A stretch of DNA of 64,000 nucleotides from contig CAVYJK010000021.1 of assembly GCA_963768765.1 (NCBI GenBank), positions 602,626 to 666,625 of the forward strand, in the 5' to 3' direction. The notes under the pieces were generated by a model. The model saw only the letters and a list, made by a program, of their open reading frames with translations. It was not told the origin of the DNA and made no database searches. Both the position numbers and the translations under genes were made by a program. The number at the start of each line of letters is the position of its first letter. The first letter of the stretch is position 1. Positions 33,563 through 43,978 of the stretch are shown here, in pieces. This stretch comes from DASWLF01 sp963768765. Its GTDB lineage: Bacteria > Desulfobacterota > Desulfobaccia > Desulfobaccales > 0-14-0-80-60-11.

Positions 33563-36500
33563 TCAGGCGCCGGGGCGCAAGGGGGGAGCATGGGTGGGGG
33601 ACGCCGGGACGCAGGCCATGGGGGCATCCAGCGCCTCGCGCACCTTCCGGGTCAGGGCGTGGGCTTCGAAGGGTTTTTGCAGGTAAACCAGCCCCTGGTC
33701 CTGCATATCCTTATCCATGATGCCGTTGTCGGCGTAGCCGGACATGAACAGGACCCTCATCCCCGGGTACCGGGAAGCCAGGCGGTGGGCCAGTTCCAGG
33801 CCGCCCAGGCCCGGCATCACCAGATCGGTGAGCATCAGGTGGATGTGACCCTCGTGCCGTTCATAGATTTGCAAGGCTTCGTTGCCGTCCCTGGCTTCCA
33901 GGACGGTGTAGCCGTGGCTCTGCAGGATGCGGCGGGCTATTTGCCGCACCAGATCCTCGTCTTCCACCAGCAGGATGGTTTCATGACCCCGGAGGGAGGC
34001 CCTGGAGACCCGGTCCCGGCTGGGCACGGCCTTCCCGGCGCCGATGCGGGGCAGGTAGATCTTAAAAGTCGTGCCCTGGCCCGACTCGCTGTAGACCCAG
34101 ATATGCCCGCCGCTCTGCCGGATGATCCCGTAGACGGTGGACAGCCCCAGCCCGGTGCCTTTGCCCACCTCCTTGGTGGTGAAGAAGGGCTCGAAGATGT
34201 GGGACCGGGTGGGCTCGTCCATGCCGCAGCCGGTATCGGTCACCGCCAGCAACACGTAGGGTCCCGGCTCTACCTGGGCATGGATGGCGGCGTAAGCCTC
34301 GTCCAGATCCACATCGGCAGTCTTGATGATCAGCTTGCCCCCCTGGGGCATGGCGTCCCGGGCGTTGACCGTGAGGTTCAGGATCACCTGCTCGATCTGG
34401 CCGGGGTCGGCCATCACCTGCCCCAGGTTGGCCCCGGGGAGGATGGACAGTTCGATGTCCTCCCCGATGACCCTTTTGAGCATCTTGCCCAAATTTTCCA
34501 TTACCTGGTTGAGGTCCAGGGACTTGGGCCGCAGCACCTGCCGCCGGCTGAAGGCCAGAAGCTGGCGGGTGAGCAGGGCCGCCCGTTCCCCGGCCTTCTT
34601 GATCTCGGCCACGTCCTGGTGTGCCGGGTCGTCGGCCTGGATAACGCTCAACAACAACTCGCAGTAACCCAGGATGGCGGTCAGGAGATTGTTGAAGTCA
34701 TGGGCCACCCCCCCGGCCAGCCGGCCCACCACTTCCATTTTTTGCGATTGCCGCAGCTGTTCTTCCAGTTTCCGCCGCATGGTGATGTCCCGGGTGACTC
34801 CCAAGACCCCCACGGGGTGGCCCTGGCCGTCCCGCAGGAAGGAGCCCTTGACTTCCGTCCAGACCGTGGAGCCATCCGGGCGGAAAAGCTCAATCTCGAT
34901 GGTGCCGGATCTTGAAAGGTCAGTCTTCACCTCCTCCTGGGCCAGCAGTTCCTTCAGCTTATTTTGGGCCAGCTCCAGCGACGTGGCGGGCAATAGCTGC
35001 TCCAAGCCCAGGGACAGGTACTCCTTGGCATTATGGCCGGTTAAAAACTGGATGGACGGGCTCACATAAGTCAGTCGCAGGTCGAGATCCACGGTCCAGA
35101 TGACATCCGTGACGTTTTCGGCCAGCAACCGGTAGCGCTTCTCGCTTTCTTTCAAAGCCTCCTGGGCCCGCCGCCTCTCGGTGACGTCCTGAATCGTGCC
35201 CAGCATCCGCTCGGCTTTCCCGTGTGCGTCGCAGTAAACTTCCCCCTGTCCGTACACGAAGCGTTCGGAACCGTCGGGCCGTACGATGCGATGTCCGATG
35301 CCGTAAGGTTTCCGGCGATGCAGGGCGCGGCCCAGGGCCTTACGGACCAGCCCGCGGTCCCCGGGGTGGACGGCTTGCAAAAAGGCCTTGAAAGTGGCCG
35401 GGATTTCCCGGGGGCCCAGCCCCAGTATCCGGTAGACCTCATCGGACCAGAAGGCTTCCCCGGTGCGGGGGCTCCACTCCCAGTTTCCCAGGTGGGCCAG
35501 GCACTGGGCCTCCGCCAGGCTGGCCTGGCTCTGGCGCAACGCTTCCTCCTGGATTTTGCGCCCGGTGATATCAAAAAACACCCCGCTGATATACTCCACC
35601 TTGCCCTCAAGGTCACAGACTATCTGGCCCCGGGCCTGAATCCAGAGGATCCGCCCATCTTTTCGCCTGATGCGATATTCCCGTACGTAGAACTTGTTGC
35701 TCTTCAGCGCCTGAATGAATATATTCCGGGCATCTTGCAGATCCTCGGCCAGGATGACGTCGCACCATTTCATCCTCCGGGAATCGAATTCCTCCCTTTG
35801 ATAGCCGGTCAAGTCCTCGATCTTGTCGTCCACGAAATCGATGGTCCAATCGGCATAGCCTCTAAAAGCCACGGCCGGGATATTGTTCACCAGCAGCCGG
35901 TAGCGGGTCTCGCTCTCCCGCAGCGCCTCCTCCGCTTGCTGCCGCTCGGTGATGTCGCTACCGGTGCCGATGATAAACTCCGCCTTTCCGTCTTGATCCA
36001 AGAGCACGGTGCTGGACCAACTGATCAGGCGACGCTCTCCTCCCTTGGTGGCCCAGTAAGTGGTACACTCGTAAGGCGGATTGGGGACCAGCATCTCCTG
36101 GAAGGCCTCCTTCACGGACTCCACTTCTTCGGACGCCAATAACAAATCCCAGAAGGGCTTCCCTTTAACTTCCTCAAAGCTGTAACCGGTGGTAGCCTCT
36201 GAGGCCCGATTGAAGCGAAGAATCTGCCCCTGGGGGTCCAGCACCATCACCAGGGCGCTGATGGTGTCCAGGATGGCGGCGCTGAAATCTCGCTCCTGCC
36301 GCAGGGCCTCCTCCACCTGTTTGCTTTGGGTGATGTCCCGGGCGAATTCGACTACCCCGGTGGTCTTCCCGGTGGTACGGTCAAACAAGGGATAGGCGTA
36401 AAGGTCCAGCCAGCCCACCGGCGCTCCCCCCGGCCCCATTTTCGGGACCTCCAGGCTGGCCGCTTCCCCCGTCTCCAGGGCCAGGCGGCTGGGGCACTCT

Positions 36501-36922
36501 TCGCAGGGTTGGCTGCGCCCCTTCAGGGCCTCATAGCACTTTTTGCCCGCCAGGGGCATGGCGTGGGCGTACCACCGGGCCGCTACTGGATTTGCCCGGA
36601 TGATGGTGTATTCACGGTCTTTGATGAGCAAGCCTTCCTGGATGCTGTTGAGCAGGGTGTCCAGCAGGCGCTCGCCCTCCCACAGGGCCTCTTCGGTGCG
36701 GCGGCGCCAGGGAAATATCTTCCAGGCAAGCAAGAAGCAAATGGCGATAATGGTTACATGAAAAGTCCGCTCGGCCAATTCCTCGAAAGGGATCTCAAAG
36801 AGAAGCAGATTAGGGAAGGAGAGCCGGGGATGGAGAAGCCGATAAAAAACCGCATCTATGGTCCAGGCGACCATAACAATGGCAATGGTTAAAAATATTA
36901 TTTTATATTTCTTCCCCGGCAT
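33563..36922 (-). CDS. Membrane hybrid histidine kinase with five PAS domains
   Basis: 1119 residues. Two N-terminal membrane segments (IIFLTIAIVMVAWTIDAVF and FHVTIIAICFLLAWKIF) enclose a short periplasmic loop. Five PAS regions lie at about 84-200, 205-330, 336-458, 465-588 and 590-718. The H-box is His741 (AGGVAHDFNNLLTAILGYCE), the ATPase domain about 840-960 (DTGCGMDEP, FTTKEVGKGTGLGLST), and the receiver 983-1099 with Asp1033 (LMLTDLVMPG). PAS1 holds Cys129, Cys140 and Cys143 (KKCYEAL, PCEECPSR), a possible redox or metal site. No separate regulator is adjacent, so output must go through a distant phosphotransfer protein. Confidence 0.92.
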   Translation of the reverse strand: MPGKKYKIIFLTIAIVMVAWTIDAVFYRLLHPRLSFPNLLLFEIPFEELAERTFHVTIIAICFLLAWKIFPWRRRTEEALWEGERLLDTLLNSIQEGLLIKDREYTIIRANPVAARWYAHAMPLAGKKCYEALKGRSQPCEECPSRLALETGEAASLEVPKMGPGGAPVGWLDLYAYPLFDRTTGKTTGVVEFARDITQSKQVEEALRQERDFSAAILDTISALVMVLDPQGQILRFNRASEATTGYSFEEVKGKPFWDLLLASEEVESVKEAFQEMLVPNPPYECTTYWATKGGERRLISWSSTVLLDQDGKAEFIIGTGSDITERQQAEEALRESETRYRLLVNNIPAVAFRGYADWTIDFVDDKIEDLTGYQREEFDSRRMKWCDVILAEDLQDARNIFIQALKSNKFYVREYRIRRKDGRILWIQARGQIVCDLEGKVEYISGVFFDITGRKIQEEALRQSQASLAEAQCLAHLGNWEWSPRTGEAFWSDEVYRILGLGPREIPATFKAFLQAVHPGDRGLVRKALGRALHRRKPYGIGHRIVRPDGSERFVYGQGEVYCDAHGKAERMLGTIQDVTERRRAQEALKESEKRYRLLAENVTDVIWTVDLDLRLTYVSPSIQFLTGHNAKEYLSLGLEQLLPATSLELAQNKLKELLAQEEVKTDLSRSGTIEIELFRPDGSTVWTEVKGSFLRDGQGHPVGVLGVTRDITMRRKLEEQLRQSQKMEVVGRLAGGVAHDFNNLLTAILGYCELLLSVIQADDPAHQDVAEIKKAGERAALLTRQLLAFSRRQVLRPKSLDLNQVMENLGKMLKRVIGEDIELSILPGANLGQVMADPGQIEQVILNLTVNARDAMPQGGKLIIKTADVDLDEAYAAIHAQVEPGPYVLLAVTDTGCGMDEPTRSHIFEPFFTTKEVGKGTGLGLSTVYGIIRQSGGHIWVYSESGQGTTFKIYLPRIGAGKAVPSRDRVSRASLRGHETILLVEDEDLVRQIARRILQSHGYTVLEARDGNEALQIYERHEGHIHLMLTDLVMPGLGGLELAHRLASRYPGMRVLFMSGYADNGIMDKDMQDQGLVYLQKPFEAHALTRKVREALDAPMACVPASPTHAPPLRPGA

Positions 36923-37238
36923 GATCTCGGCTTCCCCAGGGAGCGTTCCTGAAAGATTGGCTTAAAAGCCAGATAAATTGGATTTCATCCCGCCTCAACA
37001 GTGCGCCGACCAAGACTGAAGAATATGGAAAAAATCGGCTTAAAGATATAGGCCCAAACCGGCAGCCCGCCTCCAGCCGGCAGAGGTTATCCACTGTGTC
37101 GGAAAGTCGGCAGATTTACATTAACCGGCGGCCCCTTCTCCGGAAGGCGGGCCAAGGGCCAGGGCAGGCGAGTGCCGGAAAGAGCACCAGTGGGCCAGGG
37201 GAAAGTTTTAAGGTTTGAAAAGGTGGGGCTGGGGTGAT
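36923..37238. other. Intergenic gap without a gene
   Basis: 316 bp between the hybrid kinase and the deacetylase gene. I see no gene, strong terminator or known repeat, only a GC-rich stretch near 37128-37200 with weak self-complementarity. Confidence 0.5.
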
Positions 37239-37949
37239 TTAACGGCGGCCCAGCAATTCCGACACCGTGACCATCCGATACCCGGCGGCCTTGAGGGCCG
37301 GCAAGATCCGCGCCAGGGCGGCCACGGTGGGGCTGCGGTCCTTCCGCCCCGTCTCGTCGCCGTCGTGAAAGATGATGATGGCCCCGTTGCGCACCCGGCC
37401 CAGGACGTTCCCGACGATGGTTGGGGCATCGAGACCCCGCCAGTCGCCGGAGTCGATGCTCCACAGCACCAGTTTGCGGCGGGTGTGGCCCAGGTAGTCC
37501 ACCAGACGGGAGTCATAAGCGCTGTAGGGAGGGCGGAAGAGGCGCTGGCCCTCGGGGCAGCCCAACAGGTCCAGGTCCACCGCGGTGCGCTCCAGTTCGC
37601 GCTCCCGTTCCAGTTGGCCGGACACGGTGAGGCGGGGATGGTCGAAGCTGTGGTTGCCCACTTCGTTGCCGCCCTTGAGCGAGGTCAGCACCAGCTCGGG
37701 GTATTTTTCCGCCTGGCATCCCTGGACAAAAAAGGTGCCATGGGCCCCGTAACGTTGCAGCAGGGCCAGAATGGCCGCGGTATACCGGGGGGAGGGGCCG
37801 TCGTCGAAGGTCAGGGCCACGGCGCGCTCCTGGGGCGGCCCGGCCCAGATGGTCACCGGCTCGGCTCCCCAGGCCGGCAGCCCCAACCCGGCGCCCAGAA
37901 AAACCCCCAGCAGGGCGGGGACGAGGTAATGGCGACAAAATTGTTTCAT
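37239..37949 (-). CDS. Exported polysaccharide deacetylase (NodB/CE4 family)
   Basis: 236 residues with a signal peptide (HYLVPALLGVFLGAGLGLPAWG). CE4 motifs in order: motif 1 TFDDGPSP, motif 2 HSFDHPRL (metal-binding HxxxH), motif 3 RPPYSAYDSRL, motif 4 SIDSGDWRG, motif 5 IIIFHDGDE. The zinc site looks complete, so it should remove N-acetyl groups from peptidoglycan or an extracellular polymer. It stands alone, well away from the exopolysaccharide locus at 52-58 kb. Confidence 0.92.
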   Translation of the reverse strand: MKQFCRHYLVPALLGVFLGAGLGLPAWGAEPVTIWAGPPQERAVALTFDDGPSPRYTAAILALLQRYGAHGTFFVQGCQAEKYPELVLTSLKGGNEVGNHSFDHPRLTVSGQLERERELERTAVDLDLLGCPEGQRLFRPPYSAYDSRLVDYLGHTRRKLVLWSIDSGDWRGLDAPTIVGNVLGRVRNGAIIIFHDGDETGRKDRSPTVAALARILPALKAAGYRMVTVSELLGRR

Positions 37950-38024
37950 TACTTTTAATTTTAATAATTTTTAAGGGTTTAGCAATACAATTCTGGTTTT
38001 TTTTACCCATAAGCCTTGTATCCG

Positions 38025-39218
38025 TTAGACGATGGTGATCTCCCGGGGGCTTAGGGTCAGCCACTCCACTCCGTCCGGGGTGATGCGCCCGGTGTCCTCC
38101 AGGCCCACCATGCCGATCTGCGGCAGGAAGAACTTGGGCTCAAAGGCCAGGACCATGTCCGCCTCCAGGGGATAGGGAAACCGGGCCGAAATGAGGGGAA
38201 ACTCATCCAGTTCCAGACCCACCCCGTGGCCCAGGAAGCCCACCCGCTCCGGCCCCGGCCCCATGAAGATCTCCTTAAACCCCCTGGACTTGACCAGGTC
38301 CCAGAGGCGGTGAAAGATTTTCCAGGGCATCACCCCGGGCCGGGCCTCGGACTCAAAGATGCGGTACAGCTCCTCCACCAGGCGCCAGGCCTCCCAGGCC
38401 GGCGGCGGCAGCCCCCCCAGGGCGTACATCCGGGTCATGTCCACCACGTAGCCGCCCACGCAGGCGCACAGATCGATGCTGATGGGCTCGTCCGGCGCCA
38501 GCCGCTTCAAGGACGGCCCCTGGGGGAAGGCGTGGCTGACGCCGAGGCCGCCGCTGGGGGTGTCCGTGTAGGCCGGGGCCAGGCCCGAGACCCCGGAGAG
38601 CACGTGACCGTAGTATAGCTCCAGGTCCCAGTTGCGCACCCGCACCAGCCCCTGATGCCCCAGGACCCGGAGGCGGTACTCCAGGGCCGCGGAGAGCTCC
38701 AGCTCGGTCAGGCCGGCTTGCAACAGCCCGGGCACTGTCCGGTGGGTCTGGTCCAAGATGGCCGCGGCCCGGCGCAGCTGCTCGATTTCATAGGCGCTCT
38801 TGACCATGCGCTGGCGCCGGATCAGGGGCGAAAGGTCCTGGATGGGCTGCTGGGGAAACACCTGCTCCTTAAGCCGCTGGTAGAACAGGGCGGGCATGAC
38901 GTCCAGCTCCAGGCCCACCGGGCCCTGGGGGGCGAGCCCCCGCCCGGCCAGCAGGGCCGGCAGCTCCTTCAGATCCCGGTAAAAGGCCAGGGGCCACGGC
39001 GCCCCCGCGTCTTTGATCCGGCTCTGGGGCCGGCGCACCAGCAGCAAGGGTTCCCGCTCCGGGGCCAGCGCCAGAAAGCCGTCCACCAGGACCCCGGTGT
39101 AATAAAAAAGGTCCGCGGCCTGGCGGATCAGGGCCAGGCTCAAGCCCTCCCTGGCCAGGGTTTCCTTCAGGACTGCTGCCCGCGCCTTGATTTCCGCGGC
39201 CGGCGTTATCGCCATCAT
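38025..39218 (-). CDS. M24-family Xaa-Pro aminopeptidase-like protein
   Basis: About 397 residues: an N-terminal creatinase-like domain (MAITPAAEIKARAAVLKETL) and the pita-bread metallopeptidase domain. Likely metal ligands are the aspartates in ISIDLCACVGGYVVDMTRMY, His in FLGHGVGLELDEFP, and the glutamates in AFEPKFFLP and GLEDTGRI. The ATG at 39216-39218 overlaps the stop of the upstream gene (ATGA), so translation is coupled. A single open frame joins this gene to the preceding one, but only because of the frameshift there; they are two genes. Confidence 0.88.
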   Translation of the reverse strand: MMAITPAAEIKARAAVLKETLAREGLSLALIRQAADLFYYTGVLVDGFLALAPEREPLLLVRRPQSRIKDAGAPWPLAFYRDLKELPALLAGRGLAPQGPVGLELDVMPALFYQRLKEQVFPQQPIQDLSPLIRRQRMVKSAYEIEQLRRAAAILDQTHRTVPGLLQAGLTELELSAALEYRLRVLGHQGLVRVRNWDLELYYGHVLSGVSGLAPAYTDTPSGGLGVSHAFPQGPSLKRLAPDEPISIDLCACVGGYVVDMTRMYALGGLPPPAWEAWRLVEELYRIFESEARPGVMPWKIFHRLWDLVKSRGFKEIFMGPGPERVGFLGHGVGLELDEFPLISARFPYPLEADMVLAFEPKFFLPQIGMVGLEDTGRITPDGVEWLTLSPREITIV

Positions 39219-41129
39219 TCCTCCCCCTGGCACCACACCAGCTCCAGCTCTTTGGGCCCCTGGGCCCCCAGGACCAGGACCTTTTCGATGTCCGCGGTGC
39301 GGCTGGGCCCCGTGAGCCAGGTGATCATACCCGGGGGCTGACGCCGGACCAGTTCCAGGGCCTGGGAAAGGCTCAAGTTGTGCCGGCCCTGGGGAATCAG
39401 CACCACCTGTTTTTGGGCCCGCAAGGCAGAAGTCGGCGGCGGGGCCCCGGCCGGAGCGCACCAGGACGCTGCCGGTCTCCGGGATGGCCCCCAGGGCCAC
39501 GCTGACCGCGGTGCCGACCTCCGCCAGTCCGCCTTCGCCGGCAAATTGTACTTTCCGTCCCAGGGCCGCCAGCCCCGCCGCCAGCCGACGCAGCCAGGGA
39601 TGGTCCTCCAGCACCAGAGGCTCCCCCGCGGCCGCCAGCAGGCGAGCCAGGGCGGGCCCCCGCACCCGGCGGAGGTTGCCGCCCAACTCCTTGACCCGGT
39701 GGGCAAGGAGAGCGGGGGCTGCCGGCCGGCGGCTTTTGGAGGCCGGCCCGGCGGCCGGGACTTCCGGAGCGCTGGCAGCGGCGTAACGAGCTGCGTCCGC
39801 GCCAGGCCGGGCCGCTTCGGGGTCCCGGCCCACCTCCGGGCGCCGCTCCAGCCGATAAAAGCTTGCCGGCGACAGCCTCAGCCCCTGGGAGCGGGCCAGG
39901 GGGGCGGCCAGAAGCCGGAGGGATTCCAGGCCCCGGTACAGCCGGGGCCGCACCAGCACCAGCCCCGCCGCCCCCGACAGGGCCCGGAGAGGGCGGAACC
40001 GACCGCTGCGCTGGCGCAGATGCAAGATCTTCTCCGTCAGCCGGATTTGCACCGGGCAGATCTCCTGGCAGGCCCCGCACTGGGTGCAGAGGTCCGCAAT
40101 GTCCCCCCGGGGGGCCAGGTAGGGGGCCAGCAGGATGCCGATGGCCCCGGGGTAGACCCGGCCGTACAGGTGGGCGGCCCCCAGTTGAAAGACCGGGCAA
40201 ATATTGAGGCAGGCGCCGCAGCGCAGGCAATGGAGGGCTTCGGACAGTTCCGGGTCGGATGCCAGCTGCCGCCGGCCGTTATCCAGGATCACCAGATAGA
40301 AGGCCTGGCTGCCCTTGAGGCCCCGGATAAAGTGCACCAGGGCGGTGAGGCGCTGGCCGGTGGCGCTGGGCGGCAGCAGGCGCAGCAGCACCTCAACGTC
40401 GGCCAGGGAAGGGATGATCTTTTCCAGCCCCATGAGCGCCAGATGCACCCCGGGCAAGGTGGCGGTGAGGCGCAGGTTGTTTTCGTTTTCCAGGAGCACC
40501 AGGGTGCCGTCCGGGGCCGCAAAATTGACCCCGGTGATCCCCATCTGGGCTTCCCAGTAATACGGTTTGAGGTACGCCGCGGCCAGGCGGCTCAGGGTCT
40601 CCGGGTCGGCGGCGGGGGGGTGGCCCAGGCGCTCCGCAAAGAGGTGGGCGATCTGGCCGCGGTTCAGGTGGAGGGCCGGGGCGGTGAGGTGGGCCGGCGC
40701 GTGGCCCGCCAGCTGCACAATGAACTCCCCCAGGTCCGTCTCCAGGGTCTGGAGCCCGGCCGCGGCCAGGGCCGGGTTGAGCCCGATTTCCTCGGTGGTC
40801 ATGGATTTGGATTTGACCACCGAGGCGACCCGGTGCCTGCGGGCCACGTCCAGGATGAGATCCCGGGCCTGGGCCGCATCCCGGGCCCAGAGCACCTGGC
40901 CTCCCCAGCCCCGGACGGCCCGTTCCAGCTCCGCCAGCAGCTCGTCCAGCCGGGCCAGGGCCCCGGCCTTGACGGCCCGGGCCTGGCGGCGCCAATTCTC
41001 CCACTCAGGGCAGTCTTGGAGGAGGTGGTCCCGGGCGGCCAGGGCGCGATGGGTGGCGGCCCGGATGGAGGAAGGCAGCCCCAGTCTCCGGGCCGAGGGG
41101 TTTTGGCGGAAAATTTTCGTGATGTCCAA
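39215..41129 (-). CDS. LutB-LutC-like iron-sulfur/LUD fusion, one frameshift
   Basis: Part of the lactate-utilisation (LUD) family that oxidises L-lactate or a similar hydroxy acid. An N-terminal LUD domain (SMTTEEIGLNPALAAAGLQ, ITGVNFAAPDGTLVLLENEN) is followed by two [4Fe-4S] motifs, CLRCGACLNICPVFQLG and CTQCGACQEICPVQIR. A C-terminal LutC-like domain ends GPSRTADIEKVLVLGAQGPKE (read in parts). The frame shifts near 39425-39432 (GPAADF to SALRAQKQVVLIPQGRHN). 1915 bp is 638 codons plus one base. The start is probably TTG at 41127-41129. In other bacteria LutA, LutB and LutC are separate; here LutB and LutC are one chain. LutA is not seen. Confidence 0.82.
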
Positions 41130-41145
41130 TCCCAACCGGAGTTGG

Positions 41146-41882
41146 TTATTTTTTGTATTCTCGGACGCAAGTCTCAAACCTGGACATCCATTCGGGGAAA
41201 TGCAGGTCCTCGGGCCTCTCGGTGGCAATCTGGAGGAATTCGTTGGCATTTTCCTCGATCCAGGGATGCTTGGCAAAATCGGCGATGGCTTTTTCCATCA
41301 GATCTTTGAATTCCGTCGGCAAGTTGGCGTCACAGGCCAGCTGGCTTTTCAGGTAACCGGCCATCACCTGGAGCGTGATCAACTTCTGTTCCACCCCATA
41401 GCGGTGCAGTTCCTCCTTGATGTCATCCCGGACCCGTTCGGTGGCACATGGTGTGGAGGAAGTGAAAGGGATTGGTGCCACTGAACAGCGACGGAAGATG
41501 TAAAACACGGAATAAAATTTTTTGCCCCGATGCCAGATGTCATGGAGAATTTCATGCTTTTCAGGATCCTGGCCGATGGCCACCAGGGCATTTCGATAAG
41601 GCCGTTCCAACCGGGACAGCACTAGGTTGTAACCCATGTAACAGTTGATGACGAACATCCCGAAGACACTGGTGGCCCGCAGGGAAGGAGGAATCGGGTG
41701 GCCCAGACTCCAGGTGAAGTAGAGAAAAATGACCAGCAACGCAGGACGCGCAACAGGTTGATGCTGGAGACCACCATGCGGGGATCCCGGCGGTGCGTAA
41801 GAAAATAGGCGATCAGGCGGAAGAAGATTATTAATTCGATATAGGCGCTGAGGAAGGAAATCGACAAGTTGAAACATTTCAT
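41146..41882 (-). CDS. Hypothetical membrane protein, one frameshift
   Basis: The start MKCFNLSISFLSAYIELIIF and a membrane segment are in one frame up to NLLRVLR. After about 41738-41746 the protein continues in another as LLVIFLYFTWSLGHPIPP, VFGMFVINCYMGYNLVLS, and a soluble helical C-terminus (HEILHDIWHRGKKFYSVFYIF, LPTEFKDLMEKAIADFAK). 737 bp is 246 codons minus one base. Three or four membrane segments precede the cytoplasmic part. It lies 16 bp before the LUD gene on the same strand. No family was recognised. Confidence 0.55.
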
Positions 41883-42091
41883 CTCCCCTCTCTGACCACG
41901 ATTAATCTGGTTGCACCAGCCTTGAGACCCGGGTTAATGGCGGCGAAGACCTGGAGCCGGTTTCATTTTACCACAATCTTCGGGATTCCCGGGATAATTT
42001 GGCCAGGGGGTCCAACCCGCTCGCCCCGGTCAAAGTTCCCCGGCCGCCAGTCCCTCCCGGCCTTTATATTATTATTATGACCACCTCGGCG

Positions 42092-43978
42092 TCATTTCAA
42101 GGAAGTTCGATATATTTTGATCTTGGCCCGCTTGCGCTCGCCTTCCAGCCAAGAGGCAAAAATCATCTGGCGCTTCTGTTGCAGGAACTGGCTTCTGATC
42201 TTGTCCATCTCCTGGTGCATTTCCGCCTGGTCCGGGGCCCGCCGCCCCTTATAGGCGATTAGATAAATATTGTCCTTCACGAGAAAGGGCTTGGCGGGGT
42301 AAGGGTGTTGGGCCGACAGCTCAAAAGCGGCGGTGGTTGCCTCCGTCGCGCCGGGCTGGCCCAGGAAACCCTGGAACCGGGTAAAGTAGCCGCTGTCCTT
42401 GACGGTCAGGCCGGCCTGGGCCGCCACCTGGGCCAGGGTCTTGCCCTTCCTGACCTGCTCCAGCCAGCGGGCGGCTTCCTGCTCCGCCTCTTTTTGGGCC
42501 ATCTCTTTCTTCACCGCGTCCCGCACCTGGGCCTTGATCTTCTCCAGGGGCGGAACCTGGTCCGGTTGGTGTTCCACTTCCTGGAGGACGGCAAACCCAT
42601 CGGGCAAAGCCACCACTTTGCTGACCTCTTTGGGTTTCAATTGCAGGGCTACCTGGTTGAAGCCGGGGAGGACTCCCAATCCGGGGACGGGGTCCTTCAG
42701 GGAGATGAGGGGAGTCTCTTTGATGGCCGCGCCGTACTTTGGGGCCACCTGGGAAGCCGCGCCCCGGGACCATTCGTCCCGGGCCTCTTGGGCTGCCTCC
42801 CGGGCCCTGGTCTTGGCCTTCTCCTCTTTCAGGCGCTTGGTGACCTGGGCTTCGGCCTCAGGGCCGGTCTCCGTTTCCTTGACCTCTTCCAGCTTGATCA
42901 GATAGAGGCCCTGGGGGGTAGCGGCCCGGCCCACGGTCCCCGGCTTCAGGGCAAAGGCCACTTTGTCCCATTGGGGGGGATGCTGGCCCCGGGTCACCAG
43001 GCCCAGTTCCCCGCCCTGGGCTTTGCTGGCCGGGTCCTGGGAGTGAGCCTTGGCCAGCTGGGCGAAATCCTCCCCCTTCATGGTCTTGCCCAGCAACGCC
43101 TGGGCCTGCTTTTCCACCTGCTGTTTCTCGGCCGGGGTGGCTTTGGGAGGGAGCTTCAGGAACAGCTGCCGGACCCGGATCACCTTGGGCCGGGAGAACT
43201 CCTCGCGGTGTTCGCTCAGGTAGTTCCCCACTTCCGCCGTGGAGACCTGGACCCGGTCCAGGAAATCCTTGGTGGGGAAAACCAGGTATTTCACCCGGGC
43301 CCGGGCCGGCACCCGGAAGACGGCCTCGTGGTCCTGGTAGTAGCGGGCCACCTCGGCGTCGCCGGGATTCTGCTTGGCCAGGAAGCGGTCCGGGGACACC
43401 TCCAGGTAGCTGACCTCCACCGCCTCTTTCGCCAGGCGGTAGTACTCCGCCAGTTCCTGGTCCGAGACCTTGGCGAAGGCAGTCACTTCATCCAGGACCT
43501 TCTTAAGAAGGAGTCGCTGTCGTTCTTGCTGCTCGAAGTCGGCGGGGTTCAGGTGGCTCCGGGAGAGGACCCACAAATAGCGCTTCTCATCGAACTTGCC
43601 GTCTTTCTGGAAAAAGGGGTAACTCTGGATCTCCTCCCGCAGCTCGGCGTCGGACACCGTGAGACCCAGGCGCTCTCCGGCCTGGAGGAGTAAGGTTTCG
43701 TCGATGAGGCGGTTCAGAGCCACTTCCTTGAGGCGCATCATCTTGACCATCTCTTCGGTCAAGTCGCCGCCGGCGCGCTCCTGATATTGCTTTACCAGTT
43801 CGTTAAACTGCCGGATGTAGGCGGTGAGGAGGATGGGGGTGCCGTTGACTTCCGCCGTTTCCTGGAACCGGGGGGACCTGAGGGTGCCGACCCCCCAAAA
43901 GATGAAGACCACCACGATGGCGCCGATGGCGAGCCCGATGAACCAGGAACGGGAGTATTTTCGCAACCATTTCAACAT
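42092..43978 (-). CDS. ppiD: Periplasmic folding chaperone, PpiD/SurA type
   Basis: 628 residues anchored by one N-terminal membrane segment (SWFIGLAIGAIVVVFIFWGVG). A SurA_N-like helical domain with FDEKRYLWVLSRSHLNPADFEQ follows. A parvulin domain covers about 270-370 (VIRVRQLFLKLPPKATPAEK, FAQLAKAHSQDPASKAQGGELG), followed by a second, weaker region. It should help outer-membrane and periplasmic proteins fold near SecYEG. The overall plan is that of PpiD. Prolyl isomerase activity is not certain, since PpiD parvulin domains are often inactive. Confidence 0.85.
   Translation of the reverse strand: MLKWLRKYSRSWFIGLAIGAIVVVFIFWGVGTLRSPRFQETAEVNGTPILLTAYIRQFNELVKQYQERAGGDLTEEMVKMMRLKEVALNRLIDETLLLQAGERLGLTVSDAELREEIQSYPFFQKDGKFDEKRYLWVLSRSHLNPADFEQQERQRLLLKKVLDEVTAFAKVSDQELAEYYRLAKEAVEVSYLEVSPDRFLAKQNPGDAEVARYYQDHEAVFRVPARARVKYLVFPTKDFLDRVQVSTAEVGNYLSEHREEFSRPKVIRVRQLFLKLPPKATPAEKQQVEKQAQALLGKTMKGEDFAQLAKAHSQDPASKAQGGELGLVTRGQHPPQWDKVAFALKPGTVGRAATPQGLYLIKLEEVKETETGPEAEAQVTKRLKEEKAKTRAREAAQEARDEWSRGAASQVAPKYGAAIKETPLISLKDPVPGLGVLPGFNQVALQLKPKEVSKVVALPDGFAVLQEVEHQPDQVPPLEKIKAQVRDAVKKEMAQKEAEQEAARWLEQVRKGKTLAQVAAQAGLTVKDSGYFTRFQGFLGQPGATEATTAAFELSAQHPYPAKPFLVKDNIYLIAYKGRRAPDQAEMHQEMDKIRSQFLQQKRQMIFASWLEGERKRAKIKIYRTSLK

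Noticed and set aside
37087..37464. Minus-strand frames overlapping the deacetylase gene
   Set aside because: They are out-of-frame reads of a GC-rich gene that has complete CE4 motifs in its own frame.
38025..41276. One open frame of 1083 codons joining a LUD protein to an M24 peptidase, read as a giant fusion
   Set aside because: The stretch between them is Gly/Pro-rich nonsense, while the true C-terminal LutC sequence and its stop lie in the next frame and overlap the peptidase ATG. It is a frameshift artefact joining two genes.
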